A stretch of 64,000 nt of DNA from assembly GCA_037954235.1 (NCBI GenBank), contig JBBMOA010000013.1:18239001-18303000 (forward strand), read 5' to 3'. Position 1 is the stretch's first letter, and each line of letters begins with the position of its first letter. This DNA is from Aulostomus chinensis (taxonomy: Eukaryota > Chordata > Actinopteri > Syngnathiformes > Aulostomidae). Position numbers and translations under genes: made by a program. Under the pieces are notes generated by a model. The model did no database searches. It was not told the origin of the DNA and was given only the letters and a program-made list of their open reading frames with translations. Of this stretch, positions 49,781 through 63,999 are shown in pieces.

Positions 49781-52700
49781 GTAACAAAACAAGTAGGACG
49801 GCTACATGTCACAGTATTTCTATTACTGGCCCCAGAATTAAAACATTATATGTGCAATAATTAAATAATAATAATAATAATCATCATCACCTGATAGTTT
49901 TTACCACTTGCACCTTGCAACTTTTTTTGCACATACATTTTAATTTTTATTCCAAAGTGTATTTACTTTCATAGTGTGCTTTGCATTTTTATATCCTGTG
50001 CTCTTCACTGTATGTCATGCTGCTGCTACATTTGAGTATCCTGGTTTTGGGATCAGTAAAATCTATCTATCTGTCTAAATTCTCAAAATGGTAATTTGTC
50101 TAAGTTAACAAAAATATGAACTACATATTGATAGGCATTTTATGTGATAAGCAAGTTGTTTTACAGCTCAGTTTTGAGAATTTCAGTAAATGATGTAGAA
50201 TATCACAATAGATGTCCCATCAGAGTACATCCCGATTAAACTGAATTGTGACTCCCATTTTGGCTTACGTATCATATTGTGAGGTCCCCTGAGAACAAGT
50301 ATGAGTATGCAAAAGGCCACTGCACCCGATTTTATTCACTTGGCATCAAGATCGTCTTCATAGTAAACAAATTTGTTGCAAGTCGTGATCAGATTTGTAC
50401 CTGCTTTGGTGGTACTCAGAAGTATTCATATCCTTTATTTGAGAAAAATTATTAAACTAAACAAGGTGCTTTATCCAGCTTAAATTGTTCCAAAAAAAAA
50501 AAAAACAGAAGAAAATATTGAAAAAAATCAGAATAAAAAAAAACATTTGCACATTGTAACACTGCAAATAAAAGTCTTGCAGACTACAGGAGCAATAACA
50601 GCAAAACATTTTGCAATCAAAAGTATTTACGCCAAGACACTCAGTCCAGTGTGTTTCACGATATATTCTATTGTGGCACTGTCTCAATGTTACTGGTGAG
50701 TTTAGACGCAGTCTTAACTGCTGCTGGTTGAGGTGCAGCAAATTGTAACCACTTTTCATTTAAGATCACATCATTATTTTAACTTGTAAACACCGGCGTT
50801 AAAAAATGTAATAAAGTACAAAATTAAGGCAGTGTAATTACGTTGCATGAAATTAAAATAATCAAATACAGAAGATGAATGTGTTCTTGGAAACCTATTT
50901 CTACTAAACCTAATACTTAGTAGTACTTGAGTATGCAACAAAAAAAAAACATATTTTCTGTACCTGAAGTGCTAATATAAATTAATATTTGTCAAATATT
51001 AATTGGCTGAATTGAATTATGTTTCAATAAAATGTAATCAAAATATTTAGTTTATCAAAAAATATTTTCACGTTTTTTTTTTTTTTTAATGAAATGAAAT
51101 TTCAAACTATTGTGCTTAACTTGAGTGTTTTGAAGTCGTCTGATCAGGCACAGTGATGTCCAGTGTTATTTTCTGTTTTTTTTAAATCATTTTATAAAAA
51201 GTCTCCTTTATTTCGCCAAAATAGTCTTGCATCGTTGTCATTTATTCAATAAACATCTTGGAGAAAATAAATGATTATGTTGCATCACCGTACTCAGGGA
51301 AAAAAAACCCAAACAACTTCAGGTCAAAGATGGAATATTCTGAATTAAGTCTTCAGCATTTTTCTTGATGTAAAACTATTGATGTGAAATTCAAGTGTGT
51401 TCAGCATCGTGGAGATGAAACTGTTCTTGACTGTCTCTTGTTTTTATATTGTGTGAAAGTTGCTCCGGCATGAATCAGCGGAAGATTCTGGAAGATATTT
51501 TCTGTATATTTGTATTCATCAGTAAGGATGTATTGTCCTGTTTCAGTCAGAGTGTTTGTTTTCTCCTTGTCTTCGCCAGCTGGGAGCACCTCCCTCCCTT
51601 TACAGGCCGACAACCTCAGACGCATTTGAGCGTCCCACCTTCCATCTGCGGCTGAACAACTTGGTTCCTTCACAAAAAACGTCTGGAATTAAAGGGTCAA
51701 CTGGAGGAAATGACATGTTGATCACAAGAGGTTTGCCTCACTCTCCCTCTAGCTGCCCACCTGGGGTAAATGTGATGTTACAAGGTTTTAAAAATACCTT
51801 CAAACCCCCTGAAACAGAACATACGGGAACAGACAGGGCAGAGTTCAAGATCCCTGCACCAGGAAAGCAAAATTATCAAAATTCAAGTGTGCAAAATGTG
51901 GGTTCATGCCTTCTCTGGTGCAAATCCAGTCTAGAGATAAATGAACGGTTCCTCCTGTGTTATGCTATCATTTAGCATCACCAATGGTCCATTGCTAGTT
52001 GGAATTATTATTCTTTCTGAAGGCAGACGCTCCCTTTGCAGGAGATGGTCAGCGTGGTCCAGGCAGATAGCCCACGATCATAAAGGTCAGAGAGTTGAGC
52101 TTCTCTAACAAGCCAGCCAGTCTGTTCTTTTTGGCCAGATTAAATTTCCCAAACTACAACAAAAAGAGATGCACGGATTCAGTAAAACCTGTTTAAAATC
52201 AGTAATTGTGGTTTTACACATTCAAGTCAGGTTTGTAATCCACCTGATAATGAGGCGGCTGGTGTGAACCTGGGTGCATCTTATCAACGCATGCTTCACC
52301 AGTCAAACAGCACCAAGAGTCTGCGGTGTCCTTCCTCTGCCCCTCACACTTTTCCCACCAGTATTAATAGAATGCAGACAGACCGCTGCCTCCTTCCTGT
52401 ATGTATATCCCACTCCTGAATGAGTACTTCCTCCTCTGAGCAAAGTAGTGCGGGAGCATGCCTTTGTGTCTCGTGGACTGGCACGTAGCAGTAGGTGTAG
52501 GCTGGCTGAGGCATTGTCATGCTCTGGATGTCATGCGCAAGTCAACCCTTGATCTCTCACTTTGAAGTGCATTGCTGGGAGACCTGAGAGAGAGCAAATC
52601 TGGTCAGAAGAGGGCGCCTGACACCACGAGGCACGGAGTGGGACCCCAGTCGCTCCTCATCCTCACAGACTGGTGCCAGGCCCACAGACTGCTGCCATAA

Positions 52701-54975
52701 AATTCTCACCTCATTATCTGAGACAGTCACATCACAGGCTTGTGTTGGAAGGGGAGGGGAAAGAGAAGAAAGGGTGGGGGGAAGGAAAGGGGAACAGACT
52801 TGGGTGGGTGACACCAGAGTCTGTCTGTATGTGGATCCTTTTTTTTTTTTTTTTTTTTTTTAAAGGGTGGGGGTGCATTGGTGAGAAAAATCTGGCATAA
52901 GCACAATTCACTAAGGCACCATGTTGACACCTCGATCAACAAAGCTCAGGCCAAGCTGCTGCACTCTCCGGCTCACTTCACATGATCAGGAGACTTGATA
53001 TGCATAGGAGGCTAATTCTGCATAAATGGGCTCTATCAAGGGTTGAACTGTGAAAGGTCGTCAGTGTTTGTTATGAATAGTAAATGCAATCTTGCACCTC
53101 ATTACAGGGAACAAGCTTTATTAATACAAACATTCAAATTACTGTTTTTTCAGTCATGCAAGCCAATAAATGTGTTTTAATCAGTACAAAAAAAATCAGC
53201 AGTAAATGTGTAGCCTTCTGTAAATTTATGTTACCGGTGATTATGCATTTATGAACATTTCATGTAGTTTGATTTTTTTTGTTTTAAATGTGTGCAAATA
53301 AGTTTTTCATCTCTGTTTCTCTTGATGCCTTAACAAGGAATGATGCATCACCTATTTAGCCAGGATGTAGATAACTATGAGGCCCCATTGTCTGTGAGGA
53401 TGCAGGGAACAAAATCTGGCAGCTGGTGTCCCCTTATCTTCCCTTGTACAGCCAATAAATCAATATCAAATCTAAGGAACAGGAAGCCAGATGGCCTTCC
53501 CACAACCCACCAGGCTGGGGTGCTCTCAGGGCCTCCTCGGCTACTGTACCACTGGTGCATGCAGCCATCCTTTGAAGACATACACATTCAACAAGCAGCT
53601 CAATGAGTGACTAAAGGGAACAAATAAGCTATTACGACTCTGCTCAAATCAGTGTTTGTGTTTCCATCCACATCAAAGACCCCAGTCTGTTTGATATGCA
53701 TCCCCCACACCTTGATCCATGTACAGGTAGGAGGGGAGGAGCAGTCCATTGAGAGGGGAGAGAGGGTCATGTGTTTGCATCTCTCAGCCCTGGCTCGAGG
53801 GTAGCTGACCCAGACGAAGGGTCTGGTGGTGTGTCTTGTTCCCCGGGGAGCTATTGCTTCTTACACCAATCACTAGACACGTTATTTATTAGGCAGCCTA
53901 TTGATTGCATGCTCAGTAAGGAACATTCACAGAAGCAACTAAAAGTAGGAGAGTAGTAAGATTTAAACATATTTGATATGAACTGATAACAGAAAACACG
54001 GAGTGACTAGTGGCTGGCTCGGAGCAAGGTCAGTTAGGTCACTTACCTAAATACATCCAGCCAGACTCATCTTGATTTCTGTGTAGGCCAGGGGTCAGGT
54101 TAAACAGTAGTTTGATTGAATGGCTGTTCACAGGCCAGTGTGAAATGCCAGCTCTATTGCAATGTGGGAGCGGGAAGGAGGGGGTTTCTCTGGCCTTTGT
54201 GTGGCCCGCGGTCTTAGGGGTCTTGGGGCACGGACCTATTGTTAGAGGCTGACCAGCCAGCCCCTTTCAGACTCTCCTTTGCCCTGCTTTGTCTCTAGCA
54301 GCGTGACCATTTCCTTCATCCAGGTCAGGGCAGGGTCATGACTTTGGACACCAGTCTTCCCTGTCTGTCTGCCTGACCTGCATGCTCATAAATGCATGTA
54401 ACATCCAGACAGATGCACTGTGGTCACGTCTTCCATAAAAAGAAGCTGTGGTGAAGCACTTAAGAATTAAGGAATGATGGCAAACAGACAAAGCTGGTGC
54501 TCGTTCAGAAAAATCATCTGCAATTCATGATCGATATAATTGGTATAGTGAGAGATGTCTCACTTTTTGCACATACATACATAAAGCTGAGATAACCTCT
54601 TTACTGCCTTGAAGTGTCTGAGTTATGCAGCAGAAGAGGTCTAGAAGAGTGGACAGCACCCTCCTTCTGTCCTGAGGCTGGACCTGCCTTATCATGGCCT
54701 GGCCATCACAGTGATAAGAAGAGGAAAGGCCAAAGGGCCATAAGGAACAGTGTGCATGGTTCAGGTCAACAGTGTGAGGAGGCTGGACTCAAAGGGGACA
54801 AGAATATTATCAGATAAGAATCACCAAGGTCTTTTGATGTCGGAGGGGCAGATCCTGGGCTACGGGGTGTCATGCTGGGTGGACGAGCAGAACGACACGG
54901 CAGGTACAAACAAGCGGGCCCTTGAAGATTATCTGGGCTAAGCATATTTACACAGAGAGGACTGGAACGTCTGAT

Positions 54976-54982
54976 ACGCGCG

Positions 54983-55033
<51 letters not shown>
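54976..55033. repeat. (CG/CA)n tract of alternating purine-pyrimidine
   Basis: ACGCGCGCACGCGCGCGCAC runs into about 20 CA dinucleotides. Confidence 0.95.
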
Positions 55034-55035
<2 letters not shown>

Positions 55036-55351
55036 CTATCAAATGCTTATCACTGTCAGGATTTCACCCAAAAGAAGAACAGTATTAACATTTTCAATCA
55101 GAGTTTCATAATTTCTGAAAAAAAGTTCCATGATCAGCCAATTCTTATCTAATAATATGAAAGAATAAAACCATCTTGCAGTGAGCCACAGTCTGACAGA
55201 AGACTCGCCGAGTTGTGGTTTGGTGGGTTTGTCTCATAAGTCACTGATTAAAAGCCATCATGTGGAGGCCAGACAGAACCTGGGGCTGCATTACAAGCTG
55301 TGGCCTGAACCAAATGCCTCGCTGTCCCTCCTCAGGGCGAGACTTCTTCTT

Positions 55352-55355
<4 letters not shown>

Positions 55356-55393
<38 letters not shown>

Positions 55394-55408
55394 TGTGTGT
55401 CTGTGTGT
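55356..55408. repeat. (GT)n microsatellite
   Basis: GT dinucleotides with two CT interruptions at the right end. Confidence 0.95.
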
Positions 55409-56832
55409 TTGGCTTGGAGTGACCAGAGGGGGGGTGTTAAAATGTTTGAGTGTCCTTGGTTTCCCCCTATCAACCAAAACAGCTGATACTTTTGCACTTG
55501 TGTTGAAAGTCTCTCATTTACAAAACAAGCCCTAAAGAGGTGCATCAGTTAATGGGTATGTTTGCTACAATGCTATGATTTAGAGAAAAAAAAAACAAAA
55601 AGCAAAAAAACCCATTCAGAATATATTTGTGAAGTGGAGTAAATTGTATACTGGACTACTATCTGCTCCCGTATGAGGACACAAATCAGTCTCAGAGATG
55701 CACGTTTTAAAGGCCAAAATAATTTCCTCTTTCCTCAGATGGATGTGAGAGCCTTAAAACATCCAAGTGACAGAAGAAGAAGAAAAAGACAATGAGCCAC
55801 ATGTCATCGTGTACCATACACATCTTTTTTTGGATTATGTCTTAAGGGCATGAAAGACAAATTTACAGTCTTTTCCATGCAAGAAGGAATTTTCTATACA
55901 ACAGAAAAAAGGGTGTTTTTTCTTGTAATAAGTGAAACTATCTGACAAACTTTGCCCCCCAAGGGGATAAAGCTGTTTGAAGTTTTCTGACTCTGAAAGG
56001 GTTGAGCAGTTTTTTTTTTGTAAATGAAGTAGACCAATGTATTAAAAAAAAAAACTTCATCTCACTGAGATGCTACTTGATAAATGATTCTGTATTAAAT
56101 TGTAATTGAAATTAAACAAATATACATAGTTAGTATAATTATAGGAAGTGTACAGCCGTTCGATGCCTCAAATACTCACTCCAGCTCCAATGTTAAAATC
56201 TTTAAGACATAGTTGTGCCTAAAAATGGAAGCAAACAGATTTTGAATCAAATTCTTCTTTGCTTCAGAAAGAATGTAACCATTTAGTCAGACAGATGTCT
56301 CCCCTGGGAGCAAAACATAGAGGTTGGGAAGTTGGACAAGTATAGAGAGATGGAAAATTGTTGTACAGTTGGTCTTTTCACAAAACTTGCAGAAAAATAG
56401 AGAACACCACCAGCATTTTCCATGAAAGACATCTCTGTTTTTCACCCTATTTTTTCAGCTGTTTGCCAACTTTCTCTGTTCATTCTAAAAGTTCACAGGT
56501 CTCTCATATCTAACTTTCTTGTTTTTATAAAATATTGCCTTTCCCACATCAGTTCAAGACAGTGAGAAAAAGGGTATCAGTGAGCTGTGACATCCACACT
56601 CCTATTAAAAGAATTAAGATGTAAGGGGCCCTCATTATTAGCTCTCTCTGAAGCACATCAAAGGCCCCGGCGGAGTGAGAGTGCAGCTGCCCCGGTGTGA
56701 GTTTCTCCTCTCTCACTCCAGAGGAACTTGTTTGTGTTGAGGATGTTTACTGATCCCAGCAAAGACAAACAGCCTCTCTCTTGTTTGTAGGTAGCGTGAC
56801 TCAAACACAGAAATGCAGGCCTCGTGTGTTTT

Positions 56833-56901
56833 TGTGTGTGTGTGCATGTGTGTGTGTGTGTGTGTTTGTGTGTGTTTGTGTGTGTGTATGTGTGTGTGTG
56901 A
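56833..56901. repeat. (GT)n microsatellite, interrupted
   Basis: GT dinucleotides with CA, TT and AT interruptions. Confidence 0.9.
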
Positions 56902-59589
56902 GCAGGACAGAGCGTCAGGATGTGTCATATTGTTAGGTCTGTGTTTATTTTGTCTCTGTCTTTTCACCTCACTTCCAAGTTTCCCATCAGGAGCACAGTC
57001 AGGCACACTAAAACACTTGACCATAACAAAATGAGATCTGGGTGCAAACTTTACAATGACAATTTTAAATGAGGAGTAAAAGACCCGGTCATTTAAATGC
57101 AATTTAAGAGCTTTAATACCACTTTTAACCACATGGTGTCACTCTTTCTCAACTATGCTGTCGGCCCCTCACGCCTCACTCCCAGCGCAGCCATACCTCC
57201 TACCATCCTGCTGACAAGTAAAAAGTGGTTGTAGAATAATATATCTCAATTCTCACTGCAAAAGTGTCACTTTGACATCCAAGCACTTTGAATGATATAC
57301 TTTAACGGTCTGGAAGCTACAAATCTCCAGTCTTTCAAATCTAGTTTGATAAGATGGTCAATATGAGAAAACAATGAGGTCAACTGAAATAAGGCTTTAT
57401 GTTCTATCGATTAAAAAGCCATTTTGGGACAACTGTATTGAAAAAATGGCTTATCTTTCACGACCAACATTTTAAAAAGCAAATAGTTGTAAAAAAAAAA
57501 GTTATATAGGTAATTATTTAGTCAGTGACAGCTAATGAGTGTATCTATTACCGTGTTATTCAGGCTACAGACCATGTCAGCAAATGTGTTGTTATCATTA
57601 CACCTTACAAACCCAGCACCCTGTATTTCAGCTAATAGCCAATGTAGCGTCACTTCCTGGTTGATTATGAAATATAGAGCTGCTGACGTGTGTATTGCCA
57701 CCATGGAGTGTCTGATTCTTTGAGGCCGCATCAGCAAATGCTACTTTGTTGTTGAGGTTTCCTTCCACACAGCTATAAATCCTGGGAAACAGGCTTCCAC
57801 TGAGAAGTTTTATGGTACAGACTTCCCTTCCATCCTGCAGGGGGTATGGTGCTTAACACCGTTCTTGTGTCGAGGCCCTTTTAACTGGCACAGTCCCAAA
57901 AAAAAGTAGCTTTCTATGGATTCAGGTGTCCCCGTGACTTGTTGTGATAATTAATGGATGTTGGCAGAGATTGACTGGGAGCAAAGTTACAAAAATTGAT
58001 TATTTTCATTCAATTAGATGGATTTTTTTTTAATCTAATAAACAATTGTCAAGTGTCAGGAAATGGGGAAAATTACCTCCACAGTTCCCCCGGCTTAAAC
58101 CCATTCAAATTGACTGCTTTATCTCATAGTCCAAAGGGATTCTGTTTAACAACCAGAATAGGAAAACTTGCAGATATACACAATTTGTCAGATGTCTTTT
58201 GTTCCTCTTGATAAATCCTACAAGCTAAAAATCATTTCAAAATATTGTATTATTTCACACTACTCATCAACGAACACGGCAAATAATGTTCGGATTACTA
58301 TGAGAGGAGTTTACCTGCTATGTTTTGTTTTGAAGTCGCATCAACAACTATATTTTTTTCCTTATAAATATTCTATACAGATTTTATGCATCTGGTTGTG
58401 ATTTACTTTGTGCATGGCAAACACTCCCATGTGAACACTCGCTGGTCATTTGATTAGGTGAACTTGTAACACTTGAAACAATAGAACTGACATGAGTTCC
58501 ACTTTGGCCGTTTTTATTCACAATAAGAAAAAGTCACAATTCTACTTTATGTTCATTACAGAGGTTGTTGTGAGTGGTGGTGCTGTGATATAGAGCGCAT
58601 TATATTGAAAGGTGTTTGCAATATTCCGACCCTAACGTGTGACAGGAGATGAGGCCAAATGATTGGAAACACTGAATATCATGTCGTCCAGTTTGACACT
58701 GCTGCAGTACTGCAACCTCAGTATTAATGACGCAGTTAAATTAACAGCATCAGGCCAAACTGTTACTATTATCTTTGAGAAGGCATAGATTTATGGCACA
58801 GCTGTTGTACTGGATCAGATTAGATTGTGTAAGCGTACGTACTGACATGTCAGCGAGTTTATATTAGCGATAGACTAATCAGGCCAGTCATTGGCTTTTT
58901 TCAGATGATGCAAGTGTACATAAGGAAATGTCAATGAGTCTATAAGCGACAGACCAGTTAATGGCTTTTTTTTTTTTAGGTATTCGATATTAGCCGATCT
59001 GCTCACAAGGCAGAGTTACAACGTTATGTAAGCTCACCAATGGTCTTATCAGAAACAAGGTGGATACTTAAATGCCTGGAGGCCCCCTGGAAGCCCCCTG
59101 GTATTGGTGGAGAGAAGTCCTCCAAGACCTAAAAAAAAAACTGTCACTGTAGGAGCATTAAAATAATAGTAATAAAATAGATTCATAAACTTGTTTTTTA
59201 AGCAAAGTTTAGCTTGACTTTTTAATGTACACTGATATTTCCATGCAAGAGCACAACCCTAGTGTATATTCAAACACAGACAATATAGAAAAAAACAAAA
59301 CAAAGACAATAAAAAAAATCCCTGAATCCTCCATTAAGTCACAGAAACATCAACTTCAGACCAGATAAATTTTGTCTGATTTGCTATCATTATTTTATGT
59401 ATTTTTAAAAAAAGACATTATCGGCATAAAATATCGGCTCCCAGCCCCTGAAGGAGTAATATCGGTCAACCACAGTTCTCATTTTACTGAGGAGGGACAC
59501 CGCTGAATAACTCCGAATTTTATAACCACACAATAAATTGAAATTCTCCTTTCTAACACACACACATAAAAAAAAAATGTTGAAACGGA

Positions 59590-60127
59590 CGAATATTGGT
59601 TACGACACACAGGACGGTGAGCAGAACGTTGACGGTAACGTTCCAGCGGGGCAGCGTGCACCTGCCAGGACTTCTTCCTGTGTTCGCTCTCCTGCCTCTC
59701 AAGTGTGTTTGCTCGAAACTGGGAAACTCGCCCAGCCCTCCCCTCCAGGTTGAACTTCACCTGGGACACCGAGCTGAGATCATCCACCGACGGCGATGCG
59801 GGGGGGAAAAATTTTGTGGGGAAGAGATTCTCAGCGATATAAGAGGTGGCTGGTCTTTGATGCGTTTTAAAGTCGTTATACGGTGAGTTTACAGGAATCG
59901 CTTTGTTGTAGCCAGCGATAGGTTAGCTGCTTCCGGGGAGAGGAAAGAAGAAGGGGAAAAAAAAGCACCCTTCGCACAGGTAAGACGAGTTTCGGTCTCG
60001 ACTTGTGTTCGTGTGGGTAAACAAATATCAAACCAAGCTGCTTCTCACTTTGAGCGGTGTAACAAAAACCCCCGAGCTGAGGGTGAAAATGTGTGTTTTA
60101 GAGACAAATCCAGCCGTTAAGCGAAAG
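59590..60127 (+). promoter_or_regulatory. GC-richer region with several good splice donors; candidate promoter and first exon(s)
   Basis: The region is richer in CpG than its surroundings. It has three strong plus-strand donors: ATACG|GTGAGT after 59,882, CACAG|GTAAGA after 59,979 and GAAAG|GTGAGT after 60,127. There is no upstream acceptor of quality and no convincing coding frame. This is the usual look of a non-coding first exon with alternative ends. The acceptor on the last bases of the window (ending 63,999) could be its partner. Confidence 0.4.
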
Positions 60128-63100
60128 GTGAGTTAGCGTCGTGTAGCAGTTAGCGCGTGTAGGTTTCCCTGCTGAAGGTGAACCCGGTGGAACCGGGGTG
60201 GAACCAGAGCGGAACCATCCCGATGCTGCCCACGTCTCTCAACCTATGCGGTTCATCTTTTACGACCTCGTCTGTCATGAGGATCCGTCACATTGGTGTA
60301 GTGATAAGGAGCAAACCGACAGCTGACGTGAGGGGGGACAGTGAGTTATTTATGGTCCCACAGACAACACGAGCAGAGGGCAAAGTCATCCCAAATGCCC
60401 CCAAATAACCAGCCTTCCCATATCCAACGATGAACTGTTCTGGGTCATCTTAACACTGCTCTAGGTAAGATGAGCTGTGGAGAGACATCAGACATGTCCA
60501 CTTTTGACATCGTTGTCCTCTAATGTACTTGAGTATTTTCCACAGTTATTTGACTGACAAAGTTACTTTGCTGTCACTTATTTACTTATTTGTTTATTTT
60601 TTTTTACAACTGATGCATTTGCTAAAGTATGTATTAGATTCATTTAATGTATACCTCAAGTGCCTTGATAGTTAGGTACAGTAGCTTCTGAAGGTTAGTT
60701 ATTATGCATAATAATGGAGTGCCTCAGGGATGAGGTATTTTTGTAGGCCACACTTGAAGTGTGCATCACCATATTCCCTCAAACAAAAAGTAAGTTTTGC
60801 ATATATTATTTTCAAAGCATTGCAGGAAAATAAGCTTTGTGGCAAACTGAAGTTTATGAGACTGACAGGTTTTGCTCTGCAGTGCTTTTTTGAAGCCATA
60901 ATGCTAAAAGACATCAGTGGCGTAACAACTAGCTTTGCGCTCCTTCTGTCCGTAGTTTAACATCTTGTGAGCAGCCGATGTTTTTAAGACACACACAGGT
61001 GCTGTTTTTAGCGATATGTTTAACTTCGTAGCGCAAATCCTTCAATTATTTTATGCTATTGTGAGCAAGGGACCTCATTTATGGCAATTAACTGAAAATT
61101 TATTTAGAACGCTCACTCTCTCTGAGACAGGGAATTTGGTGTCTAACAATGCTAAGTCAGTTTCTGGTTTTCTGATTCTTGCCCTATGCTATTGATATGG
61201 ATTGGAATACTTTTTCCAACATGCCTTTAGTCTGGTTTTACTCAAGAATGCAGTAGAGGTGTAACAGTCGCTCATGGAACTCATAGCAAACAACCCTTGT
61301 TGAAAAGGCCTGGAGCGGTGGAGGCTGAGTGGTTGGCTTTGTTCTCAGAATGTGCTCTCAGTTTGCTTTATTCCTGCTTTTTTTTTACTTTACCCAAGTC
61401 AATTTGAAGTAATTTAGCATAACCTGGGGTACCATTTAGTCTAGCAGTAGCATGTGTACTTATGATTCAGTAAGAGAAGATCCCTTGCAACTTAGCCTGA
61501 CGTTAGAGAGGCTGAAATACTTTTGAATCGAGATATTACAATGAGATATAATGGGAAGGTCACAAAACAAGTTGTCAGTTTTGAACAAGCACATATTGAT
61601 CAGTCCTGTGTTCAGTCAGCTGCACCCTCTGAATATGAAGGAGATATCTACATCCTCGACTGATAAGTTATGTAATGGGTGGAGTCTGAGAACAGTTTGC
61701 TACAGGCTGGTACACACGGGGACTCTCAGAGGGAGTCTAGAATCAGTGTACAAATGTTAAAGGATGGCAGCGGTGCAGTGGGAAACTCCCTTGAATGTTT
61801 TGAAGGTGCTCCGATGGTTTGGGCTGTTAGAACTTCTTAGTTCCTGCATTGATATGCAATGCAAATGTTGGTCACTGTATTGAAAGCAGTGGATTTTGCA
61901 TGTTGTTGTTTTTTTATTGCGGTTGCATAATGTTCAAACTCAGCAATAGATTTTCTTTTTACATTGGAAGACAGACGAAATTCCTGCTTTGTTATCGATG
62001 CGTGTTTTCACTTGATTTCATGAAGAATGTCTAGTGAGTGGTTTGATTCATCTTCCATTCCTTGAAAGGTGTTAATGCGTAAGTCCTTGCTGGTAATCCC
62101 AAACATTAAATTGAGGTAGACCTAACACACCCCCTGTCTAGTCTGCCGTCACCGCTGCCTCACCTGTGTTCACTGAAGGTGTGGCAGCACATCTGACTCA
62201 CTCGAATCAACCATCAAAGCCCGTGATTCAGTTCAGCTTTGAACGCCAGCTCGACTAATCCTCTGCTAGACTGAGGGACTCTGGTAGTCCACAGATATTT
62301 CCCCTAGAAAGCTTAGACTGTCACATGATTATCAGGCATTGAACATTGCTAAGACACCCCCTCGAGAAGGCTGGTTGGAGGGAACACATCGGCTGTTTCG
62401 CTAGGTTGCGGATGACAAATTTTAGTTTTCTCTTGTATTTCCAACTTAAACCAATGCAATTTGAGGTGATGACAAGTAGAAGCAAAGGATTTTTTTTTTA
62501 ACGGCCGTTTAAGAATTACGGGAAATACGAAAGAGGGTTACCTAGGTAACTAGAGCCTGGAATGTCCACAAGAAACCAAAACAACAGGCAATGAGCAAAT
62601 CTCTTTATGTACACAGCTGATGTCTGTCCATTGTCAGACCTACAACTAACACGTAAAAATTTATCACCAAATAAGAAGTAATTTTCTCGTTGTTGTTGAA
62701 CAGCTCTCTTTCAGTTGACTAATCTATTATTGAGATGATCCTTGCTGCTTGATCAAGAGCAACTTTAAGGCAGGGTTTTTGCTGACCAAAAATCAGAAAT
62801 GCAATGGTTATGTTGCGGTAATGTTATAGAAAAGAAGAAAAACTCTCTCTTGTAAAACTGTATCGACCCGACTAGTGCATCCATTGATCAGCTGTAGTGT
62901 GTCTGCAGTACGTCTACATGATGCTGCACCAAGTGAACAGTGTCACTTTCATGTGGACCATCCCAAGGAAGATGAGAACCTTTATTGATTTCATAAACTG
63001 TCGTGCACATTGGTGACGTATAGCTTCAGAGCCAGTCAGACACAATAGGCGGGAGGCCATCCATCATCTCCACGGCTGCTTCCTGTGAGGTGACCTCTGC

Positions 63101-63375
63101 TCTGATGAAGACACACTCATTGTCCTCAGTGAAAATTTTCGGGTGTGCTCTAAAGCCATGTGTGACTTGCAGCTGGAACATGTGAATTTATCACAGTTTG
63201 TAGGAAGAAGAGAATGTAATAGCAACAGAAGTGGTACCAGCCGTACCCTTTACAGTAATGCAGCATAGGTCTTTTAACACAAGAGTATTCAGGGGTTGTC
63301 CGTCATTTTGACAGATTAGAACATTGAGGGTTTGCCCCTGAACGAGCACATGCTGCAGGATTTGAAGTGTGTGTG

Positions 63376-63427
<52 letters not shown>

Positions 63428-63999
63428 TGCAAGAGCAGGAAAACTCAGTCATCAAGTCTTGCCAACTTGTGATCACGTCCCTCTGAGAAATGTTCAATTA
63501 CTTCTAAACTCTGGCTGAACTGGCCCTGCTGTATCCAGTCTCTGGTGTAGCAGCAGAGCACCGTTTCTCCTTCAAAACAAAAATGAAACGGCCATTAGAA
63601 AAGCAGTTGTTGCAGATGTGGTTGCATTTATTAGCTTCCAAGTGTGAATGTGATGGAAGCGTTCCTGCAAAGGAGATTATTACTTAGAGTAAACCTGAAT
63701 AAATAAAGCTTAAGAGGCAAATTTGTCAAACCTTGTGGCCATCGCCTCAGCAGCATCTGCTTTGTTGTAATGAAAAGTGACAGGGTTTCTCTGTTCATCT
63801 GCTTTATCCATGTCCTTCGAAATCTCTATTTTATATGTTCTTTTTCTGTGTGTTCAATTTTGAGAACAGATTGGAACACATATTTGTGAGTTTTCCATAT
63901 TACACACATATTGATGCACTTTTCATTCCTTTCACATCTCACGTGATGCCCATTTATAACCATTATGAGTATTTTTCTCTCCACCTCTGCTGCTTCCAG
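60128..63999. other. Presumed first intron of a plus-strand gene continuing past the window
   Basis: No coding exon was seen. The stretch ends in a pyrimidine-rich CTCTCCACCTCTGCTGCTTC followed by CAG and one exon base, a strong acceptor whose exon would start at 64,000. It contains one GT microsatellite. Confidence 0.35.
63367..63425. repeat. (GT)n microsatellite
   Basis: About 29 GT dinucleotides with one GC interruption. Confidence 0.95.

Larger units (their letters stand above)
49781..59590. other. Non-coding stretch with microsatellites
   Basis: No supported coding exon on either strand; the longer open frames are low-complexity or match nothing I know. It contains (ATA)n near 49.87 kb, A/T runs, a poly-T of about 23 at 52.84 kb, and three dinucleotide tracts at 54.98, 55.36 and 56.83 kb. 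It would be intron if the 49.7-kb exon is real. Confidence 0.55.

Noticed and set aside
51556..51975. 139-residue open frame on the plus strand
   Set aside because: No recognisable motif, no good splice context, and composition like its surroundings.
55181..55545. Several overlapping open frames around 55.3 kb, and similar ones at 56.7-57.1 kb
   Set aside because: They read through GT/CA microsatellites (poly Cys-Val or Thr-His) and are repeat artefacts.
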